Shown here in pieces: positions 47,867 to 59,799 of a stretch of DNA of 64,000 nt; the first letter of the stretch is position 1; every line of letters begins with the position of its first letter. The notes under the pieces were generated by a model. That model did not search any database. It had not been told where the DNA came from and saw only the letters and a list, made by a program, of their open reading frames with translations. Made by a program: the position numbers and the translations under genes. Source of the DNA: Nageia nagi (lineage: Eukaryota > Pinophyta). The stretch covers positions 89,714,001-89,778,000 of the forward strand of contig JBITNC010000001.1 in the NCBI GenBank assembly GCA_050084985.1, written 5' to 3'.

Positions 47867-48790
47867 CTACTTTTCTTTGAATTTCTTTACATTTCCATTG
47901 CCTTTATTCTTTTCCTCTTTTTTTGTAGTAATCAATTTCTTTTTTATGACCTTCGATGCGACAATAGTTACAATTACCATCAAACTTTTTTTTTGAATAA
48001 AGATTATTTTTTTTCCTTTTCCATCTCTTTGCTTGAAGTGGTTGTTGTTGTTGTTGTTCCTACTGCTATTGTTGTTGTTTCTATTGTTACCATTGTTGCT
48101 ATTATTCCTACTACTATTGTAGCCATTACCTCTTTTCTCAATCCTTTTGGAGGAAGAAGGATAAGATTTATTTTGATGGTTGAACTTCTTCTTAAAAAGA
48201 GTTTTTATTTCCCTAAGAGCAACATTATTATCCTTAGGAGAAGAAATCAATACCTTATTGGTAAGGGTTTCCTCATGCTTTAATAGGTGCCTAGAAAGGT
48301 TCTCAAGGGAGAATATTTCTTCATCATCAAGCCTTATTTCATAACTATTACAAAATTTCTAAACTTTGAAGAAAAGCTTTGAAGAATGATGAAGACCATG
48401 AACTCATCATTGATCCAATTACATCCATAAGTAACAAGTTAGGTCCTTAGGCCAATGATTTTGTTCAAGTAGATAGCCATATTTTCATCTTCCCCTTGTT
48501 AAGATTGAAGCAACTTTTGGAGAATGGTAAAACATTTTGAAAAGTTTGAACTAAGGTAGATTTGTTAAATTTATCCTAAGCTTCCTTTGTTAAGGTTGAA
48601 GAGAAAATCATCAAGAGCACATCATCTAAAATTGCACGACAAATCATGGAGGTTGCAAACTCATTTTTTATGTTGTAAGCCTCTAGTGCCTTCTCTTTTG
48701 TAAAAATTACAAGGTCCTCATTTAATTTTTGCCAAAGATTCCTTGCCTATAATTTAGCTCTCATCCATGGTTCTCAAATCCCAATGTTGG
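47867..48790 (-). pseudogene. Copia C gag with poly-Asn tract (broken)
   Basis: Minus-strand gag. The capsid part includes NLWQKLNEDLVIFTKEKALE (about 48745-48680) and KEAWDKFNKSTLV (about 48595-48555). The C-terminal part (48250-47867) is open and contains a long Asn/Ser-rich run from a GTT-type microsatellite (about 48040-48115) just before a zinc knuckle, CNYCRIEGHKKE (about 47975-47940). The last Cys of CX2CX4HX4C is missing. The + strand frame over the same DNA is antisense. Confidence 0.82.
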
Positions 48791-51761
48791 AACCATAAAG
48801 AATATGTCTGTGTAAAAAGGACTCTTCCATTTGCTACATAAGAATGTAAAATAATAAACATGTGGTTTACTAAACAATATTAAATGTTAAATTTTAACCA
48901 AATAAATAATACATGTTATATTTAACATTAGAGACATGCTTGATTTGATTCACAAGTGCAAAATTTTTACAACTAAAATAATCCATGTACTCAAATACAT
49001 TTCTTATCTTAAGAACCATAGATGTAGAGTGACATTGTTGAGGCTTATTTTCTTGTCTAAAATTAGGCCTTCACTTGGATGCCCATATAAGAGAAGCCCA
49101 AGTACTACTGATGCTCTCATAAGGAGAAGTACCTACTATTTTCAAGGCTATGATATTTATTGGATCAGCCAATTTATTAATCTTGATTAGGTTTCAATTT
49201 ATCCTCCTAGGTAATTAGGATAATCCTTTAATGGACTTGTGAATATGTGGTATCACTACACACATGCCCATCCACCTATTAGAGTTATATCTAGACCAAC
49301 AGAGGAGTTAGGGGCAACTGAGAAGTATAGACTTTTCAGCATTTGAATATTTGAACTTAAAGGCTCCAGTATGCCTATCCTCACCTCATGGCTCCTCAAA
49401 TAAGTCATGTTGTAGAATATACGTATGATGTGTTCATTTTAGGGGGTTCCTCATATCAATGTTTGCATTTTAGTTTGCATAAGCAAATAAAGAAAAAAGT
49501 AAATATGAAGTAAAGAGCATAAATAAAACATCATCCATTCAAAATTTAAAACCTAAGAGTCCAATGGGTTTTGTTTACTAACCCCTAAAGGATATCTTTA
49601 CATAGGTCCATAATAATTTGCAGAAGTATATTAACTTTGCATAAGAAGGTACTTAGCATGCATCAATCCATAGCTTAAAAAAATTTAAGTAAGCATGCAT
49701 TATTTCACAACTTAAAAAAATTAAGTAAGCATGCAATGTTAACTTAATAAGTTCTAAGAAAAATGCATTAATAGCTTAAAAATTAAGTACTAAGCATGCA
49801 TTTATTAACTTAATAAATAAGTAATAAGCATGCATCATCTTAAAAGTATGCAAAAATAAGTGATAAAAGACATGCACTTTTTAACTTAAAAACAAGTAGG
49901 AAGCATGAATCATTTTACTCAAAAATTAAGTACTAAGAATGCATTACACAAGATTAAGAGGCATGCATTATCTAGATAAATTAAAAAAGATTTAGCATGT
50001 AAAATCTAGATAAAATTTAAGTAAAAAAAATTATACAAGTTGAACTTTTTAACTTAAAAACAACTAGGAAGCATGTATCATTTTACTTTAAAAATTAAGT
50101 ACTAAGCATGCATTACACAAGATTAAGAGGAATGCATTATCTAGATAAAGTAAAAAGATTTAGCATGCAAAATCTAGATGAAATTTAAGTAAAAAAAAAA
50201 ATTATATAGTTTCCCCTACTTTTACTTAAAAAATTTATCCCCTAAAGATAGCATACTAGATTTAAGTTAGCAATTTATCCCTAAAAAGTTTCTCCAAGTA
50301 AAAAAAATGGGTCATTGTTAGGTTTTTATTCTAACTCTTATTCAGTTAGAGTGAATTAAATGAATAGGACATCCACTAAAGAGAGAAAAAAAAAGTGTTT
50401 GGTTTTTCTCAAGAGATTACTGGAAGAAAGCATAAAGTTATTAATGACTATCTACTAAAAAACTTCATAAAAATAACTTAAGCCTTAAGTTTAAAAAAAA
50501 AAATTAATGCTAAACAACATAGGTGAGTGGAAAAAAATTAAAAAAATGTGAGACAGATAAACCAAGGACTAAGTAGTGCGGAGGTACTTAGCCCAGATGA
50601 AGGGGTGTTGCTACCAAGAAAGAGAGCTTAAAATGGCCATGAGCAAAGGACAAAGGGCATCATGAAGTTCTGTTTCTCTCTCAAAGCTTGTGTGAAAGGT
50701 AAAATAAAAGTAATGGTGAAGGTTATGAAAAATCTTAATGTGAAAGTGGAGGCCCCGTGTGCTATATCTCCAGCAAACCCAAAGCCCACATGTTTTATGT
50801 TCATGTCGAATATCAATCAAACATTAGTGGCATCGATGGGAACTCTTTCCTTTTTTTGACTCTGTTCCATGTATTTTGAAGAGGTGGTGAAAAACTTATA
50901 CAAAATCTCTCAATCACTTGCTTAATTCCTATGATTTCATGGTTGGCCAACTCAAGTTCAATGCTTGGAGGAGGGGGCCCAAAGTAGAGGACAAAGGATG
51001 GTCATGAAGAGGTGCACAGGTAGAGGTGTAGTGTTAAGGATGGTGAGGAGAGAAAGTCACAAGGAGGAGAGGGCTACCACTACTACTTCAAACTACCTCC
51101 ATCATTGGGGGCTACCACCTACCATCGCATACTTCTTCCACAGTTGGGGGATGCCACTTAAAAAAAACACTACACCTACCCCTTTTTTTTAAAAAAAATT
51201 GCTTGTATATAAAAAACTAATAATAAAGTTTTTTATTATATTTTTTTATGAAATTTATAAAAAATTGCTTTTATATGTTTTTTTTGAAACAAGGATGGAC
51301 TTATTTAAAAAAGATCATTTTTTTTGCATGAATACACCATTTATAATTACTTGAAAAAATGGCAATAATTTTAGTAAGTGTATAAAAATGCAATTGCCTT
51401 CCTTTGTGTTAGCATTTAAAAAATAATTGTAGAATACAACTATAATTTTTAATAGAAGAACAAAGTTAGGGAAAAAAAATTAGAGCAATTTTATAACCAA
51501 AAAATTGTAACTAACATAGAGATTGTTAGTATGAATAACAATTACATTGAATTGCTATTAAAAAATTTTGCTCAAAAAAAAGAAGAAAGAACTAGCACAT
51601 AACATATATGTTAGTATTATTAGTGAAATGAGCCAAATAAAATTAAGGAGGGTTATACCTTTTTTTAGGTTTACCTCACAATGAAGAATAGGTCTAAGAA
51701 TGAAATCCTCCAAGTTGAAGATGAGTTACCAAACAAAGATGTGAAGAGGAGCCTCCAAGAT
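48791..51761 (-). other. Copia C long 5' leader
   Basis: About 3 kb between the PBS and gag without a recognisable protein. It contains AAGCATGCATTA-like repeats (49630-50200), a tandem duplication (49877-50207), a more GC-rich patch (50560-51160) and an A/T homopolymer tract (51170-51650). A + strand frame at 50662-50859 (65 codons) has normal-looking codons but no recognisable domain. Confidence 0.6.
49877..50207. repeat. 168-bp tandem duplication in Copia C leader
   Basis: CTTTTTAACTTAAAAACAA at 49877 recurs at 50045. The two 168-bp units share phrases such as ATTACACAAGATTAAGAGG and TTATCTAGATAAA, and differ at a limited number of positions. The unit holds several TTAAGTACTAAGCATGCAT-like motifs that also occur upstream. 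Confidence 0.85.
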
Positions 51762-51773
51762 GCTTTGATACCA
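51762..51773 (-). promoter_or_regulatory. Primer binding site of Copia C
   Basis: The minus strand reads TGGTATCAAAGC, one base (G to A) from the canonical methionine-tRNA site, two bases inside the 5' LTR. Confidence 0.9.
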
Positions 51774-51775
51774 AA

Positions 51776-52259
51776 TGAGAGAATTGCACTATAACATAAA
51801 CAATCCTAAACTCCCAAGATCATATGAAAGCTCATAATTCACATCTAACAAACTTGCAAAGTGACATAAGATGTAATTGGTTCCTCTAACTAGGAGTACA
51901 TCCACTAACTAGATCTCACTTCATTCACAAACATCAATCTCTTACAAATATTCTAATCTCAACTCCTAAGAACTATCCTATAGCATAACTTTACTCCACA
52001 TTTTGTGTGTAATCACAAAGAGGGAGCCTTCTATTTATAGGCCAAAATCCCTATTTGGATCACCCTTTTATCCAATGTACAAAAGCATGACACGTACATC
52101 CTTTTACACAAGCGGCATGTTCATGATATGGAGTGTAGGAGAGATACATTATCATATTCACTTAAATACTTAAGGTATCAAATGATACCCTTAATTATTA
52201 GTGAACTTACATAGAATATTATTACATAACCTTACAATGATGCATTATAAATTCCAACA
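51776..52259 (-). repeat. 5' LTR of Copia C
   Basis: Partner of 43673-44158. In minus sense it starts TGTTGGAATTTATAATGCAT and ends CTCTCA. TATA box TATAAATA at 52032-52039 (minus). Inverted repeat at 52165-52199. Confidence 0.95.
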
Positions 52260-52264
52260 CAAAA

Positions 52265-54218
52265 GATTACATCTTGATGAAGCATTTTATCAAACAACTC
52301 ATGGATCCTTTTAATGTATCCATTTTGTACATATCATGCAATCATTACAATTCATGAAAGTATGTTTGCATCATGTTGTGTATATCTTGTGATCATTATA
52401 GTCTATAAAATTATGGTATAACTAATATCTCTCAATGTAGTTGCATCTTGTAGTCAATGTGGATTTGATAAGATGAAACTTGGTTAAGAGATATTTGTTA
52501 TACCATATGGCTATAAAGACTTCAATAGCACAAGTGAATCTTATTGCATTATTCCTAAAATGCATCATTACACAATTATGCTCATATTCTTGGTATTTTT
52601 TGTATTTTTTCATATTTTGCATACATGTATATGGGCCTTTTTTAGAAAAACCATTTTGTGTGTACCTTATGATACCACCCAATTTTTTGATCATTATTTT
52701 TTAAAACTATTTCCTTGATTTAGGTATCTAGGAAAAGTTTTTTTATTTGTGTTGTTTGTGTTTATTAACAAAAACACAAAAATTTAAAAATAAAATATAT
52801 AAAAAAAAGTTTATCAAGATCATATATTTTTATCAAAAAAAGAGTTTTGGACCATTGGGTATCAACCTTCATCTTAGAAGTAAGAGCTTATTTTAGACAT
52901 TAACATGGAAATAGGTTTCCATGAAATTGTTCAATACCATCCTCTAAGCTTGATTGTAAATTCCTACCCTAGACACGAGTGAAACTTGATCCTACTTGAA
53001 CGTTGAATAATGAGCATTGAAATCCCATTTTCAAAGACAAGTATTCATTCTACACACCAAAAGGTGAAAGTTAATCCTCATCATAATATGGAAACTAAAA
53101 ATAGTCTTATTTATCAAAATCAAAGCTAAAATCGATGATTTTTAACTATATTTTTTGTCTCTTTATCACATACAAATACAAAGATAACTTGACGAAACTA
53201 GGTTTTTTCTATGTTGTATCATCTTGGTTTCCATCTTGGTGTGATTTTGAATTCCTGTGGTTGCATCCATTTGAGCATCTATTCAAAGTGACTAGTCATT
53301 TCATCCTCATGACCAACTCGCTCTACTTAAAGTTGCCCATTCATCATTCCTTCACCATTTGATCTAGGGAAACTCTTTTTTTATCATTGACACATGACCC
53401 CTCATGTATTTTTTGCATACAAGTAGTCAAAGAGGTCCCTCATTTCTCATCTAGCACTTTATTTTATTCCCTTATCAAAGTGTCTTGCATTCCTAGTTAG
53501 AGCAACCAAGGTTTTAAGTGTGCTTGCACCAAGTTGAGAAGCTATCCGAAGTGATATCTATTATCATAGGCTATGGAAGTGCTATCTAAACTAACTAACT
53601 ATTATCAACACCTTTCCCTATTTTCCTTTCATAAATACTTGTATCAACTTAGGTATTCTTCATCACATTGAGATGATATTTATTTGATAGCGACCATGAC
53701 CTTTTCTTCTATCACACTGGTTTAACTTCATACCTGCAATGATCATATTTAAAGCAATAGTTTTATTTAGTAGCAAGAAATCATCCCTAAACTCACTATG
53801 ATTGAACTCAAAATTGTGCCAACTATTTCATCTCATCGAATTGAGGTTCATCTCATTGCGATATTACTTTTCCTTTGTCGCATCATTCTCATAGCAACTT
53901 ACAATAACTAATTTCTTCATCAAACCTTATTTTAGTCATATCCTTTTGGATTTCAATTCAAAGCAACTCAAATATTTCTTAGTCATAGCATGTTAGACTT
54001 CAACTCAAAATGACTAAAGCCTTTCCTTTGTCACATCATATCAAGACTATATCTGAAGCGAATTAGCTGAAATTTGCTTATCACACCCACTTATGTTTAT
54101 AACTCGATGTGACTAAACAAAAAATTGTAAGTTCTAAAAAACAAAATTTTTATAAAATGTCACTCATTTTTATCTTTCTTGAGATGATGGCTATGATTGA
54201 CTTCTATTATTTTTTTGG
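52265..54218. other. Unassigned DNA, degenerate repeats
   Basis: No gene found. 52280-52470 holds two to three degenerate copies of a segment like CTTGTGATCATTATAGTCTA, also seen to the left of the Copia insertion (43600-43665). From about 53500 to 54120 phrases such as TTTGTCACATCAT, TCAACTC(A/G)AA and GCGACTAA recur at irregular intervals, a degenerate repeat that may be the leader of the decayed frame starting at 54219. Confidence 0.45.
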
Positions 54219-57200
54219 ATGAGCAAATCAAAGAAGGATTCTAGTGGTTACTCTCAACTTACCTAGAGCAGTTTTGTAGAATTGAAGAAGGATGGGAAAG
54301 TCAAACAAAGAGCCTGTTATTATGATAGGCTAAAGAACATAAGAGATCCAAAAGGGAATCATACTGATCCAATATTTATGTTGAGAGAAGCAAAAAGTAT
54401 TCTAGAATAAGCTAGAGAAAAAGATGTCCTCCATTCCTCAAGACTCTTTATAGCTGCAATTATTTCATTTTTAATAAAATTTCTAGAGTTGGTTTTGGAA
54501 GTAGCATAACATATTAATTTGACAAGACAAATGATCATTGATGTAGAAGGAATAGTTATTATAGATTTTACCAAACAATGTATTGAGAAAGCTATAGGTT
54601 GGTCCAATTGTGGTATTATTTTCACTTAAGAAGATGCTAATAAAAAATACGAGGAATACAATAATAAATATAGACCTAATGATTTCATTTGGTCTTTATT
54701 AAAACCAAAAAATTATGGCTTGGCTCATCAAGTTGTAATGAAAGCTCAAAGATGCCTATTTCATAATACCTCAAACAAAGCCATCAAATTTTCATGCAAG
54801 ATTCTAGGTAAATCCACTAACATTCATTTTGAAAAGGATTTGCTTGATTTCTTATATAAAGTTAAGAAAGGGGATAGCATACGCTAGAGCCAAGTTTCCA
54901 GTGATGGTATGATTGACCAACTCAAAGAAGTGAAGAAGATAAGATCTTTCTTTTATATGTCCTATTTAGTATTTGTACTACTCAAAGGTAAGAATCGACC
55001 AAGGGCTCATGGTATTAAGAAGATAATTTTAAATAGAAGAACAACTATTTATATGGGTTATCCCAAGTTCCACAAAGCTAAAGAGTGGAGATACATTAAA
55101 ATCAGAACAAATGAATGGGAATACACCATAATTAAGGATATGAAAGGACCACAACATGTACCCAAAATTTCCATTGAGGCCTATGATTTTTGAAAAGGTT
55201 TGTTGATTTCTAGTTAGAAGAATTTGATAATTATTACATTAAAGTGTTTGGAACATATATGGATCCCCTTAAATTTCCATGATATCTTAGTGATAAAATG
55301 GTATTTTTAGAATTTATCATATAGGCTTTTTATTTTCATGATAAATTTTCTAAAGATAAAAAAAGAAGCACCCATCAAAATACCCATCACCTTGTCTTGG
55401 TATTGTTGCAATAATTTGTTGGAAGCTAAAAATATTAAATGTGAAATTGAAGGGTATAATTTTGAGAAGCATGAACTTAGAAAAATTATGATTTGACTAG
55501 AGTAGTTGATAGATTTTGTCAAAATTTTCACACAAATTATAAACATAAATCCCTTGGCCATTTGGAGAAATTTAGAAATATGCATTCAGAGATTGAGATT
55601 AAAGGATCTTAGAATAATTAGCTTAAGAGGAAAGGGAGAAAATATAAGTAATATCAAGAGAGGCAAGTCTCAAAAGCCACTCATCGCATATTGTAGCTTA
55701 GCAAATAGCTAAGAAAGATTTTACCAAAGATCCCAACTTTAACCACTTTATCTCAATACAAGGAGTCAATGTTTTAAAAATAATTAATGAACTAGTGGCA
55801 CTCAAAATACAATTTGAAAGTGGAGAAAGTAGTCATACTACAATTCCTATGGAAATCCTTCTTGCAATAGTATCTCTTCTAGCAGCTCTGATGATTCTGA
55901 TGATGATAATCAATCAAAGTATAACCAAAGCTCAAGATCAGGAGTGATAACATTGAAAAAGAAGAAGAAGAAGAAGAGGGTAATGAGCAAGCTAAAGAAA
56001 ACTTTGAAGAATATCAAGATTCTTGTCCAATAACAAACACTCACACATAAGGGGAGGAAGAATATGTAAATATCACTGACTCTAAAGAAGAAAGGGAGAT
56101 AAAAAATGAGATACCTATTTCTTATTAAGTTTCTTTAAACTTTTAATTTCATTTCTACTTATTCCTCTTCCACCCTTGAAGATTCCAATCAAGGAGTAGT
56201 TTCAAATATCCCTTTTCAACAAGCCACTAAGGGCTCTACTCAAACTATAGAGCACCTAACCACTTAGCCTAAGGATAAGAAAGCTATTACTCCTCATAAA
56301 AGTTTAAGTTAACAAAAATCATCTAAACATTCATCCAAAGAAGTTGGTGATGATGGAAATGGAGATGATGATGATGATGATGAAGAGAACAAAAAGTGGA
56401 TAAAGAAAACAAAACAAAAGGAAAAAATGATAAGAAAATTATCTTAGTTGATTATAACACAACCATTGATTAGCTTAGCTCTGAAAATATTCTAAAAAAT
56501 ATTTATATTGATACATACCTAAAAAGACTTGAGGAAATTAGTATTGAAAGTAAAGATTAAGAAGCAACAAAGGCTACAGGTGAAAAAGTAGTCTCTATTC
56601 CTCATAAATTGCCAACTCTAGTAGAATTTAGAAAATAACCTTATGAGTGAGCAAGCTTTTCCACTAATGTTAGAAAAACTAAAAAAAAAAAAAAATGTTA
56701 GCACCATGGAGTATGACATTGGGCCACTCAGAATGGAGTCAAATGCATACATTATAGATTAGGATACAAAGAATTTGACAAAATCGGCACAAGAGAAATA
56801 ATTAGAGGTAAACAATCTCAAAAATGAAATGAAGAAAACTTTTAAGGAGTTCGATGATCTTAGGGTTAACAAAGATGAATTGAAGTCAAAATTAAGATAG
56901 GTTTTGAATTCATAAGAGGATTGATAAATTAATTGATAGAGATCCCAAAGTATTCCCAAATGTATATCATGATCTTGTTTACCTTGATAATATCAATTTT
57001 CATTTATATGGCATTAAAGATGATATAAATAAATTTACAAATCAATGGCTAGATGAAGTAGAAAATATGGAAAGAATTGAACAAGAGGTTATTAATGATG
57101 AAAATTGGTTGAATTTTTACAAAGAGTATTCATTCCTTTTTGATTTGTTATCAAATGCAAATAAATGATGCCAAGCTTTTAAAGAAGAGGTTGATAAAGT

Positions 57201-57680
57201 ATACCAAGAAACTAGGGATATTATTGATTTAATAGATATCCAAACTCTAAATGAGTCCATCCAATGGAAGAGTGAAATGAAGTTAAAGGAATCTTGAAAG
57301 AATTCATAGAGAAGGAATTTAAATCAAATGATCCTAAAGAATCCCTTGTGACATATGAGCATTATATCTCTTGGATTACCCAAGTCAAAATTCCACATCA
57401 AAGAATCATAAAATGGGAAATAGGGCAAGCTATTTGTTAGTATCAAGGATTGATATAATGTCATGATCAAGTCCAAAACTTCTTGAGAGGAGATATTAAG
57501 GTAAAAGTTATGAAAATGATAGCTCAATCCCCCCCCCCCCCTCTTCAACAACTAATTAAAAGAATAGTTGTTATTTATGTTCTCAACAAAATTGTAAAAG
57601 GAATCAAGGATGTTAGAAAATTTGTTGTTTCTTTAGTCTCCAGAGTTAGTTTAATTTTTGAAAGTTTTTAGAATTAGTTC
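54219..57680 (+). pseudogene. Long decayed open frame of unknown identity
   Basis: I do not recognise this product. Frame 1 starts at ATG 54219 (MSKSKKDSSGYSQ) and stays in one frame to 55712 with only about ten in-frame stops, most where Q or W could be expected. Readable parts include KAIGWSNCGIIF, YRPNDFIWSLLKPKNYGLAH and EWRYIKIRTNEWEYTI. After frame changes the readable sequence continues with a Ser/Asp-rich patch (about 55870-55920), a Lys/Glu-rich charged stretch (55960-56110), an Asp run (about 56355-56385) and a coiled-coil-like segment NMERIEQEVINDENWLNFYK … DKVYQETRDIIDL (57065-57235). No gag, protease, RT or integrase motif was seen. It is probably the extra gene of a large retroelement, but a host-gene relic is possible. 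Confidence 0.5.
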
Positions 57681-58600
57681 TTTTTTAAATATGGCTAATT
57701 TTCAAACTTATCCAAATTTTGATAATTCTATAATTAGGATTCTCAAATTAGTTAGGGTTTTGTTTCAAACCTAACTATTTCTAGACATTACTTAAATGAA
57801 AAAGGGCCTCATATGTAAGACTCTCTCTAGCACTCTGAATTATGAAAGTTAGAATATTTTGTATCCAACTTATATATTTTTATTTCTTTGATACTTGTTG
57901 AGTGATGAGATGAATTTCAAGTTTGTTTGTAGTAATTCATTTTCTATACTTGGATAATGTTATCGTTTTGCAAACTTAAAGTGCAATTAACATTTGAGTT
58001 AGTAAAAGAAATGTGATGTGTTGTTCAAGTCTATATGCAATATAATGTATCAATGAAGAAACTAAGTGCTTGTAAAAAAGAAGTAAAAGAAACTAAGTGC
58101 AAGGTAATCCATATAAGATATATCATTCTTTACTTATAACTGTATTCCTTTAGAATGACACTAAAAAATTGGGGTAATTCTATTATTTTTCATTCTTCAT
58201 TATTTCATTTTTTAGTGCCTGGGAGTTATGTATATAAGAGTGCCTGGGGGGACATTATTCTTTTAAAGTCTTCATGAGTTGAAAACTTTTGTATTATTTC
58301 ATTCTTAATCCCTCCTCTTATCACTTTTTTTCCTTAAGGTGTCGGGAGTCATATTTTTTTTAGTACTCAGGAATTGTGTGAAAAAGGATACCCAAGAATT
58401 ATGTCAATCCTTCATTATTTTATTCTTTAGTGTTAGGAGTTGAGAGTACCTGAGAGTCATGTCATCTTATTTAGGATACCCAAGAGTCATGTATATAAAA
58501 GTATCTTAGAATTATTTTTATTACCTTAGATTCTCTAGGAATTATTGGCATAAGCATATGAGATTTGTACAATTTCAGAGTTAGATTTTTGAAAAATATC
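57681..58600. other. Non-coding stretch with short repeats
   Basis: A 13-base C run lies just upstream at 57529-57541. Between 58215 and 58500 a phrase of the type ACCCAAGAGTCATGTATATA recurs several times with variation (58215, 58365, 58455, 58480 regions), suggesting a decayed tandem repeat. No gene. Confidence 0.45.
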
Positions 58601-59040
58601 AATAGAGCCCAAGGATTTTGAAGAATGACATCATAATTTTTGGTAAAAATAAGCAAGTCCTAGTAGAATCAAAACATCAATAGAGCATAGGAATTTTGAA
58701 GGATGACATCATTATTTTTGGTAAAAATAAGTAGATCCCAGTAGAATCAGAACATCAATAGAGCCTAAGGATTTTGAAGGATGATGTCATAATTTTTGAT
58801 AAAAATAAGTGAGTCCTAATAGAATCAAAACATTAATAGATCCCAATGATTTTGGAAGATGATGTTACAATTTTTGATCAAAATTAGCAGATCCTAGAGC
58901 AAGCAATGGTGGTTGTAGACTTTTGAAGAACATCAATAGAGCTTGGTAATTTTGGGAGATGACATCACATTTTTTGAAAGAAAATCAATGGGTCTTGGTA
59001 GATCCAGATCATCAATAGAGCTCAAAAAAGAACATAGAGC
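58601..59040. repeat. 78-bp tandem repeat
   Basis: Units begin AATAGAGCCYAAGGATTTTG at 58601, 58679, 58757, 58835, 58935 and 59014. Four spacings are 78-79 bp and one is 100 bp (a 22-bp insertion). Each unit also contains GATGACATCATAATTTTTG and AAATAAGTGAGTCCTA-like segments. Five full copies plus a partial one. It lies shortly before the Tat-like LTR. Confidence 0.9.
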
Positions 59041-59119
59041 TTGCTAAGTAAGTGTAAGAGTAATGCATAAGAAGAATATTTAGATCCACTTCATCTTAAA
59101 TATTTGACCCCTGGGGCCC

Positions 59120-59762
59120 TGTTATTGTGTTGACATCAACTCATTTCCACATAATAGTGGTAGTTATTCTTGAACCAAGTAAACATAATGCCTATCAACC
59201 ACCATTACTTTGATTACTAACATCTAAAGTAGATATCATAAAGGTTATAGAGAAGTAGATAGCAGTTGATAGAGCATAATACCAAATCATACCAATCAAT
59301 GTGCAATCAAATAATTACTCAATTAGCTACAATGCTATCTTCAATTAGCTATAGAGCTGAAGAAGGAGAAATCAATGACATGTTAGAAGAATTACGACTC
59401 TATGGACATGGCTTTTTAGAAGTTTCAAATTCCTAGATAGTTATGATGATTAATACTTATTCACTGTGTAATCTAACATAGTTGTAGCATTTATGTGAAT
59501 AGTGCTATTTTAATTATTTCATTCAATGCTAGCAGTAATGTAAATTAATGAAACCCAACCAGCTAGGGAGGGGGAAGTTGTATAAATAACTAGATTTTAG
59601 AAATCAAAAAGGTCAAACATTTTAGCAAATTTGCTTTAATCTATAAGAGCAATTCACATATGATAATACAAATAGAAAATGCTTTTTCCTCTTACAACAA
59701 AGTGGCTATTATTACTTTTGTGAATGTTATGTGTGGAATGTTTTATTCAAGTTATAACCTTA
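59120..59762 (+). repeat. Probable 5' LTR of right-hand Tat-like element
   Basis: The right edge is set by the PBS-like sequence at 59763. The left edge is a guess: TGTTATTGTGTTGACATC at 59120 looks like an LTR start. A possible TATA box (GTATAAATAA) is at about 59580. The second LTR is outside the window, so length and TSD cannot be tested. Confidence 0.45.
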
Positions 59763-59776
59763 TTGGTGACTCTGCT
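59763..59776 (+). promoter_or_regulatory. Probable primer binding site
   Basis: TTGGTGACTCTGCT resembles the TGGCGACTC-type primer sites of several large plant Ty3/Gypsy elements. The gag frame begins shortly after. The tRNA was not verified. Confidence 0.55.
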
Positions 59777-59799
59777 ATCAATTAGTCAAATTTTTTGAA

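Larger units (their letters stand above)
43673..52259 (-). mobile_element. Full-length Ty1/Copia element (Copia C)
   Basis: A complete but dead minus-strand Copia element of 8587 bp with LTRs of 486 and 484 bp and a PBS, then a roughly 3-kb leader. Gag, protease, integrase, RT and RNase H follow in the Copia order, and a polypurine tract completes it. Perfect target duplication CAAAA is at 43668-43672 and 52260-52264. The LTRs differ at about 30 positions by hand alignment (about 6%). The solo LTR at 17672 and the LTR at 663 belong to the same family. The unusually long leader contains its own tandem duplication. Confidence 0.96.

Noticed and set aside
47858-48283. A + strand open frame of 141 codons
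   Set aside because: Its valine runs are the antisense of the Asn tract in Copia C gag; the minus-strand reading has the zinc knuckle.
57529-57541. A 13-base C run as a regulatory element
   Set aside because: Homopolymer in decayed sequence with no further signal; may also be length-uncertain in the assembly.
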